From Stephanodiscus triporus (Eukaryota > Bacillariophyta > Thalassiosirophyceae > Thalassiosirales > Thalassiosiraceae), in contig JALLAZ010000644.1 in NCBI GenBank assembly GCA_036939755.1, positions 1 through 13,732 on the forward strand: a stretch of 13,732 nucleotides of DNA. Reading direction: 5' to 3'. The notes beneath the pieces were generated by a model. It did not search any database and was not told the DNA's origin. It saw only the letters and a list, made by a program, of their open reading frames with translations. A program made the translations under genes and the position numbers. Positions 8,001-13,732 of this stretch are shown here, piece after piece (the first letter of the stretch is position 1; the number at the start of each line of letters is the position of its first letter).

Positions 8001-10784
8001 CCATGGCTGTTCTCTCTGTATTGACAACACATCCTTAAGAAGGTCCTCGATACCAGGGGAAGGAGCAACCACAGGCGTTGGCACATGTTGCTTTGGCATA
8101 GTTTCGTTCGCATCAGCAGCAGCATTCGATGCAGCGTCTGTGAGATGGATAACAGCAGCCTTTTCCTTCGCTTTCTCATCATACATTCTCCTTAGCTTTT
8201 CAACAAAGAGTAACGTTTTTGGGGTCGCTTCAGAGTTGACCCTTGGTGGTTGCAAATCAGTTTTGTCCATACTGGCTTTCGAATCTTCTATCATGTCATT
8301 GCTCTGAGAGATGGCGCCGTCCGCAGTTCCAGAATCATCTTGGGTATTACTCTTCAGGGCGTTTGTTGCCTCGAGTTTCTCTTCATTGCTCTCCTCTCTT
8401 AATTCGCCATGAAACCTAAGCAATTCCTTCTTTGCGACCTCTGCCGCATCTCTTGCGTTATCACGCCCTTCTCCTCTCAAGAACGCATCATTCATCGCCT
8501 TTCTTGCAGCCTTTTCTGCTTCCTCTTCCACCCATTCTTTCCAACGTTTATTCACGGCCTTTTCGGCCATACGCGTCGATAGAGTTTCATTTTCTAACCG
8601 AACCCTCTCCCGCCGTTCGTCATCTTTTGCCTCCTTGAGACGTTGTTTCTCAAGAAGGAGTGCGTCACGGGAGTGGGCCTTCTCGGCAGCACGCAACTTC
8701 TGGCGCTGTCGTCGCGAGAGCTTCTTGCGTTCCTCGGCCGTGAAGTGTGCGGTGTAATAGTCTATTTCATCGTCATCGCTCTCGATGCCTCCACCTTCGT
8801 TGCCTTCTGATGTTTTCTCTGCCAAAGCCTCTTCGTCCATGAATTGCTTTTGCCACACAGCCAAGCCTTCTGACAGATATTCCACCAAGTCAAATACGGC
8901 CGCTTGACCCGTCAGTTCTTTGGCCTTAATCATCAAGTTGATACTTATTCGACGTAGTAGCGTCGGCGGCAGGGTTGTATTCGTAAACCAAAGCATAGGC
9001 GAAGACGTCAGTGGATATCCATCACGAGTCATGACGTGAAGGTGGCACTTTTCATTGCACGCTGGATGCGTCAGAGGTGTTGCTGGATTCACCTCGACTC
9101 TGAAATGGAGATCATCGGAGCTCCCTCTCACATTATTCAGTAACTGAAATCCTTCAGCGTATATAGCTTGGAGGGCATCTTTCTCATGTTCTCTCTCGAC
9201 GATCGAGGCTTCCCTCATTTCCTCGTCTATCACGGGGTCCAACGCAACGGATGATTCTCCGTCATTTTTCGATTCATAGACGCAGGCGACGAGGTGTCTC
9301 AAAACTTCCCCATCCACCGACAAATCGACGTCGTACTCGACCGAACCCGCCCGTAACGCCTCCTCGATCTTTCCGGTCGTAAACGCCCGTTCCACCTCCC
9401 GCGCGTGAAACCCCATCCGGATCGAGTCCGTCGTGAGATCGCGCATCCTCGATCGTATCAACGAATCGCCAATTTCCCTCTCGTATTGCGCTCTCGTTAG
9501 CTTCGGCATCACGGATATCGACTCGTGCGGCACCGCCCTGATCGGGAACGTCGTCGTCATCCTCGTCGGTTTATGATGACATATCGTGTTGGCACGTCCG
9601 CCGGCGATCGTCCTACGAACACGAAAACCCCGACGCAAATCCGACTCCTCGAGGTGGAGCGAAAGCCAGTCCATCGTCATCTCCAACAGCTCCCCCTCGT
9701 CCTCCTCGGTCGCGGCCGTCGTCGTCGCGTCGTCGTCGTCGTCCCCTCCCCTCCCGTCCTCGACGGGGAGGCGACGGCCTCCGTCGTCGTTGTCGTCGAT
9801 CTCCTCGGCCCTCCGTCGCCTTCTCTTCGCGATGCGCAAACGCCTGCGGGATGCTGATAGCGCGAGGACGGCCTCCCCCTCGAGGAAGGAGAAGTGTCGC
9901 GTGAGGTTCCTGAAGATCGGCGTGTCCATCAGCGCCTCCCTCTCCCTCCTCGCGCTCTCGTTCATCGCGTCGTTGTCGTCGTCGCTCTCCTCGTCCGAAT
10001 TTCCATCGTCGTCGTCGTCGTCGTCGTCCGCCGCGCGATCAAGATCGACGCCGACGTCGTCGTCGAGACGCTGGTAATGATCGGGCTCGTCGTCGTAATC
10101 GCCGTGATAGTCGTCGTAGGTCCCGTCTCCGGGATCCGCGAACGTCGATGAGACGACGCGTGCCAACGTTGTCGTCTCGTCGGCGGCGGCATCGTCACAG
10201 CCGTTATCTTCTCCCTCCTCCTCCTCCTCCTCCTCTTCCTCCTCCACCTCCTCCTTCTTGTCGTAATCGTCCTCCGCCTCGTCGTCCTCCCAGACGTTGC
10301 ACGCCCTCAACAATCCCTCGACCATCGATACGCTCTCGACCGAAAGCGTCACCGCGTCCAGCTTGTCGATGTCGATCCCGTCGAGCGCAGTCCTGCTCCT
10401 GCGCGAGATCGACGCGATCTTCGCGTCGGCGGGATCGACGCCGCCGCCGACAACCCGGACGACGGAGATGCCCCCGAGGTCCTTCCGCCGTTGCTGTTGC
10501 TGGAGTTGTATCTTTCGCACGACTGCGTTGTCGTTCCTGCCGCCGCTCCCGCCCCCCCCTCGTCCTCGTCCTCCACCGCGGCCATCCCCGCGACCTCCCC
10601 CCCCTCCTCCTCCTACTCCCATCCCTCCGTCGTCGCCACCGCCTCGTCCGCCGCGTCCCCCTCGTCCTCCCCTACCGCCGCCGGTCGTCTTCTTCGGCGG
10701 ACCCTTGCTGAAGCGGGCCCGGGCGCTGACGTTGCGCTGCTCGAGGGCGCGCTCCTGTGCGCGTTTGTTGTTGCATCGGCCCAT
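5087..10784 (-). CDS. DEVH-type RNA helicase with UBA-like and RWD domains (DHX57/DExH7-like)
   Basis: An ATP-dependent RNA helicase of the DEAH/RHA family. Five exons, 10784-7552, 7482-7393, 7308-6791, 6707-6534 and 6462-5087, join to 5391 nt: 1796 residues plus TAA. Start context is CAAAAAATGG. Order: RGG-rich stretch (about residues 35-85); acidic tracts (about 178-195 and 250-275); a WLSLHL.E.DL..GF motif typical of DHX29/DHX57 (about 350-380); a UBA-like helical segment (about 450-480); an RWD domain starting [13 protein letters not shown] (about 530-645); a charged coiled coil (about 680-800); then the helicase core. Core motifs: [10 protein letters not shown] (1028-1036); Ia, TQPRR; II, DEVH (1129-1132); III, SAT (1161-1163); V, STNIAETS (1332-1339); [10 protein letters not shown] (1380-1387). 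HA2 and OB-fold regions follow. DEVH with UBA and RWD points to the DHX57/plant DExH7 branch; DHX29 is the alternative. No lesion was seen. The first 480 codons are far more GC-rich and repetitive than the rest. Confidence 0.95.
6463..6533 (-). other. Helicase intron 4 (71 nt)
   Basis: Donor ACAA|GTAAGA, acceptor TTATGCAG|GTAT on the minus strand. Phase 1; it splits the Ser codon inside motif V (NIAET-S-ITIDDV). Confidence 0.95.
6708..6790 (-). other. Helicase intron 3 (83 nt)
   Basis: Donor AAAG|GTATGT, acceptor TGCCTAG|AAAT on the minus strand. Phase 1; it joins FLSGMKG to EITTAIEAL, as expected just after motif IV. Confidence 0.93.
7309..7392 (-). other. Helicase intron 2 (84 nt)
   Basis: Donor ACTGG|GTAAGA, acceptor TCGCAG|TATT on the minus strand. 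Phase 2; it splits the Gly codon of the conserved TTGILLRRL (motif Ib region). Confidence 0.95.
7483..7551 (-). other. Helicase intron 1 (69 nt)
   Basis: Donor GAGAG|GTAAGA, acceptor ATCAG|GTGCG on the minus strand. Phase 2; an Arg codon is split (AG|G). It lies after motif Ia. Confidence 0.95.
9962..10250. repeat. Trinucleotide runs coding for poly-Asp and poly-Glu
   Basis: gtc runs around 10006-10028 and ctc runs around 10209-10240 read on the minus strand as Asp and Glu tracts in the helicase N-terminus. The gtc and ctc periodicity also leaves long spurious frames on the plus strand. Confidence 0.85.
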
Positions 10785-11230
10785 TTTTTGAGTGATGTTT
10801 TACTTCCGCTTTCCTGGAAGTAATTGCAGCAGGCGAGCGACCGCAACTTAACTGAGACCTGAGATAATCGTAGTACGATAGACGGGTGAGGAAATAAGAC
10901 ATCTCTTTTGGTTGGTTTCGCGCAGGCGCTCGATGTTTCATCATCAATGCGAGATCTGCTTAAGTAGGAATTAATAACTAGGTATCGCACATTTTTTTGC
11001 CACTCTTATGATCGATGCTACTTATGTCTTCTTTTCAAACTTACGGGTAAGACATCGCCCAAGAATCCTTTTAATAATAATGTTATTAGAAGACAAACAT
11101 TTGTTACATCTTCATCTGTAGTAATTCATCTTCATCTGAGTCGGTCGCCGCCTGCCGTTGTCTCGATCCCAACTCGACGAGGCAACGACCCTCCAGACCC
11201 GCGCACGCGAGCGACTGCATTCAGAATTTT
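10785..11230. other. Spacer upstream of the helicase, downstream of the mutase-like gene
   Basis: About 446 nt, AT-rich up to roughly 11120, then GC-rich toward the mutase-like stop. It must hold the helicase promoter and leader, since both neighbours are on the minus strand. An AT-rich imperfect palindrome (taataatgttatta) lies near 11075. I see no gene and no clear TATA or polyadenylation signal that I would defend. Confidence 0.5.
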
Positions 11231-11578
11231 TCACGGAATAGCGAAGGCGTCGGAAATCTCCTCCGACCGCGAAGGAAGCGGAGGGCCGCCACCTCCCGAA
11301 GAAGGGCGCATCCCCCCCATCCGCCGCATCGACGCAATCGCGGTAGCAGTACATCGCCACCCCCCATCGCCCCGGGGATGAACACGTCTCCACCTCATCG
11401 AAATTTCGTCGTCGTCGTACCACTCGACCTCGACGCAATCGCAGTTGTCGAATTCGCATTCGCGAGATTTGCCGTATGCGTCCACGTCCATCCCCACCGC
11501 CCTCAGGAGCATGCAGTTCAACATCGCGCCTTGGCAAATGACGAAGACTGCCCCGTTCGCGGCCACCGCCGCAGCCGT

Positions 11579-11635
11579 GTCGTTGTCGTTGTTGTCGTTG
11601 TTGTCGTCGTTGTCGTCGTTGTCGTCGTCGACGTC
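11579..11635. repeat. gtc/gtt trinucleotide array
   Basis: An almost pure run of gtc and gtt triplets. On the minus strand in the mutase-like C-terminal frame it reads as an Asp/Asn tract (DDNDDNDDNNDN) just before the motif that should hold the second catalytic His. Confidence 0.9.
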
Positions 11636-12199
11636 CGAATCATCGTTCTTCGTCGCCGTCGTTGTCGACGTCGATGAAGAGGAAACTCTCTTCGACGCCA
11701 ACGCCACATCGGAGGAGTCCGCATCGTCGATCGAGACGAATTCGGTAGAAGATGCCAGGGCGGCGGCGACTGCGTCGGATCGTATGTCGTTCCAAATTCC
11801 TCACGCTCCTCTCCCAGCAATCCAACACCGGCGCGAATTTCCCATCGTCCAACCTGAGCGACGTCGGGTCCTTCACGAACGCGTTCCAATTCTCGCCGGT
11901 CGTACATTTCGACCTCCCGACGCAGTCTTCCCTGCCACTCGCGCAATTCGATCTCGCGAAGGCCGTGACTGATCGTCGGGGGGGGGGAAGGAGGGGCGAT
12001 TCGTCATTGTCGTTTACGCTCTCGTGGCCGCCGTCGTCGTCGTCGCCGCGAGACGAGCGTCATCCCGACACAACCGCGTACGTCTGTCGGCATCGGGTCA
12101 AGGGCGAGCACCAAGTTCTCGTTATCGGAGGCGCCCTCGCCGCCATCGTTTTCTCCGGAGGAGGAGGAGGAGGATCCGACGACGAGACGATGCCGATAT

Positions 12200-12237
12200 C
12201 TTCGTCGTCGTCATCGTCGTCATCGTCGTCGTCGTTG
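12200..12237. repeat. gtc/atc trinucleotide array
   Basis: A run of gtc and atc triplets that reads as ten or more Asp residues on the minus strand, inserted between the RHG block and the SPL.R motif of the mutase-like protein. Confidence 0.85.
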
Positions 12238-12431
12238 GTCGCATCGCCCACCTGACGTCGGGCGACGTACGCGCCGAGCGCGGCGGCCTGGGATATGCCG
12301 TCGAGGGTCAGGACGCTGACGTCGGACGTGCCCTGGATCCGTCCCTCTTTGTTGAAGTTTGTTTCACCGTGTCGGGCCAGGAGGTAGCGACGACGGATTT
12401 GTTTCGATGTTGTCATCGTCGTCGACATCAT

Positions 12432-13009
12432 TTACTGTTCGTTCAGATCAGCCACAACCACAACAACAAATCACCGAAGGCTGAGAGGGACGTCGGACCC
12501 CCTCCCTCCCTGCGGATCAATTACAAATCAAACACTACCATCAATTATTATTATTATTTAAAGGGATTATCCGGTCCCTTTAATCTGCGATCCTGCAGGC
12601 ATCGACCATTAACATCAATAAACACCACCTTGGTGTCATTGTACAAGGTACATGCACCACAACCACCATCCACGCTCCTCATTTGAGATCACCACTTGGC
12701 TCTATTCCAAAACACAAGCACACCCCCTTCCTCCCCAACAGTTCAACAGAATATTGCAATAATTTATTGCGATTTCCCCCACCTTTTAGTTTCTATCGGA
12801 CTGCCACAGCCAACTTCATTGGGTCGGTTTACGTTGGTCTACCACACCTCCAGTCAGGAACAGGACTACGTAAAATACATTTCTCTACTTAGGAACAACA
12901 AAATTCCTACAACAACGAACTCCCCACTACAACCTCCCAATAAAAATAAACAAAAAATAAACAAGATTCCCTGATTAAAGAAGATCAGCACCACTAAATT
13001 CTTCCCACG
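12432..13009. other. Divergent spacer, shared upstream region
   Basis: 578 nt between the minus-strand mutase-like start and the plus-strand gene at 13010. It is AT-rich, with an att run at 12544-12559, a perfect inverted repeat at 12558-12583, and an A-rich leader-like stretch at about 12935-12965. No coding frame of interest was seen. It should carry the promoter of the plus-strand gene and, if still active, that of the mutase-like gene. Confidence 0.55.
12558..12583. repeat. Perfect 9-bp inverted repeat with 8-nt loop
   Basis: ttaaaggga at 12558-12566 and tccctttaa at 12575-12583 around the loop ttatccgg. It lies in the spacer between two divergent genes, 127 nt upstream of the mutase-like ATG and about 430 nt upstream of the ATG at 13010. 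It could be a protein-binding palindrome or chance. Confidence 0.8.
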
Positions 13010-13732
13010 ATGACTTCCCCCCCCACACACCTTAAAGGTGCCACAATTGCACCTCCGAGCGTGACACCCACTATTTCCTCCTTGGCAACAACTCCACCCA
13101 TCCTATCCTATGGCCCTCCGCCTCCTCCACCCCAGCCGCCACCAGCTCCTAACATTCCTCCCTCCTTCAGGGTATCTGACACTCAATTCTTATCCAGCAC
13201 CGTACTTCCACCGAAAGGCAGGGTCAGGTCGTTCAAGAGCGGTCTGAGCTTAGCTGTCGCGGGAGCCGAAGCCGATATGAATGGAATGGTCCAACGACCC
13301 AGCGAAAATAACAATGGAACTAGAGTTGAACCCATCAAGTCCATGTCAGAAATTAGCGGCAGCATCAACATGAGTGATGTCGGATTTGATCTGAAGCGAC
13401 CCAGTTTTCTTCTGAATTTAAGTTTTTTTAATCGATCAAGAGTGGATCGCACGACGAGCATGTGTGTGGTTGATGACGGATATCTCCAATGGGGTGAAAG
13501 CCCTTCGTCATTGTTGACATCGGGGTCCAACCCTCATTCTTGTCAAGGATCGAAAAATGTTGGGGTGGTGAAAACAAGCTCTTTGTTATCCAAGCACAGC
13601 CCTCGATTTACCCGCCGCTGCTCTATCAACAACTGCCATCAGACGAAACCATCAAAAACTAGTTTGGAACTGGCCCCAATGGAAAGCAAGGATATCTTCA
13701 CCCAAATCATCCAAAGCCCGCCACCACCTCCA
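13010..13732 (+). CDS. Unidentified proline-rich protein, N-terminal part, runs off the window
   Basis: The ATG at 13010 (context CCCACGATGA) follows an in-frame TAA at 12995-12997 and opens a frame with no stop through the last base, 241 codons. It starts MTSPPTHLKGATIAPPSVTP, has a proline cluster (GPPPPPPQPPPAP) at about residues 35-47, then Ser/Arg/Asn-rich sequence with patches such as FLLNLSFFNRSRVDR and FTRRCSINN, and ends in a second proline run, QSPPPPP. No membrane helix, signal peptide or domain that I recognise. Proline runs of this kind bind SH3, WW or profilin modules in signalling and cytoskeletal proteins, but nothing here proves that. Codon use looks ordinary and no lesion was seen. 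A later intron cannot be excluded. Confidence 0.8.
   Translation, partial: MTSPPTHLKGATIAPPSVTPTISSLATTPPILSYGPPPPPPQPPPAPNIPPSFRVSDTQFLSSTVLPPKGRVRSFKSGLSLAVAGAEADMNGMVQRPSENNNGTRVEPIKSMSEISGSINMSDVGFDLKRPSFLLNLSFFNRSRVDRTTSMCVVDDGYLQWGESPSSLLTSGSNPHSCQGSKNVGVVKTSSLLSKHSPRFTRRCSINNCHQTKPSKTSLELAPMESKDIFTQIIQSPPPPP

Larger units (their letters stand above)
11231..12431 (-). pseudogene. Histidine phosphatase (phosphoglycerate mutase-like) family protein, broken
   Basis: Members use a catalytic His in an RHG motif and a second His in a later [CSG]HG motif to move or remove phosphate; substrates vary, so none is assigned. The ATG at 12431 opens a frame with YLLARHGETNFN (H21) and WCSPLTRCRQT, separated by an Asp-rich and Pro-rich insertion. 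The rest is spread over frames. TGA occurs at 12060-12062. LREIELREWQGRLRREV is in another frame after a 10-G run at 11978-11987. ENWNAFVKDPTSLRLDDGKF returns to the first frame near 11890-11910. IWNDIRSDAVAAALASSTEF and the C-terminus lie in the third frame after about 11792-11803. The C-terminal half has AVFVICQGAMLNCMLLRA, so the second catalytic His is Gln (CAA, 11531-11533). It ends at TGA 11231-11233 after a WRRVHP segment. The order and wording of the blocks are strongly family-like. Stop, frame changes and lost His together suggest a non-functional copy; indels in G or T runs could be sequencing errors. Confidence 0.75.

Noticed and set aside
9525..10823. Several plus-strand open frames rich in Arg, Pro and Ser
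   Set aside because: They lie opposite the GC-rich helicase N-terminus and arise from its triplet runs; the minus-strand frame has conserved domains and these do not.
11112..11972. Overlapping frames on both strands beside the mutase-like gene
   Set aside because: Only the pieces carrying conserved family blocks (LREIELREW, DPTSLRLDDGKF, IWNDIRSDAV, VICQGAM) were kept; the other frames are low-complexity shadows.
13183..13530. Antisense 115-codon frame in the right-edge gene
   Set aside because: The sense frame is open for the full 723 nt with a clear start; the antisense frame has no recognisable feature.

Overview
This is eukaryotic nuclear DNA. Genes are split by short GT-AG introns of about 69-84 nt, coding regions are separated by AT-richer spacers, and the proteins belong to eukaryotic families (RFT1, a DHX57-type DEAH helicase, a PHD finger). 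The intron size, Asp/Gly-rich simple-sequence insertions and mixed base composition suggest a unicellular alga, most likely a stramenopile such as a diatom. That placement is an inference, not something the sequence proves.

Layout. (1) 1-874, minus strand: the central part of an RFT1-family ER membrane protein in several small exons, running off the left edge. Its N-terminal exons were not found. (2) 1529 to about 4940, plus strand: a badly interrupted gene or genes. The order is a Gly/Asp/Tyr-rich tandem-repeat exon, an intron, a Lys/Asn-rich stretch, a complete C4HC3 PHD finger, and an HNH endonuclease motif. About ten stops and frameshifts fall in 3.4 kb. (3) 5087-10784, minus strand: an intact five-exon gene for a 1796-residue UBA/RWD/DEVH RNA helicase, whose joined exons give an exact open frame. 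(4) 11231-12431, minus strand: a histidine-phosphatase (phosphoglycerate mutase-like) gene with one stop, three frame changes and replacement of the second catalytic histidine by glutamine. (5) 13010-13732, plus strand: the first 241 codons of an unidentified proline-rich protein that runs off the right edge.

The genes do not look like one pathway. The most notable pattern is contrast. The long helicase gene is clean, while the genes on both sides carry many lesions. This argues for real gene decay in at least the repeat/PHD/HNH unit rather than generally poor sequence. No rRNA, CRISPR array or recognisable complete transposon was seen, and I did not recognise any tRNA.
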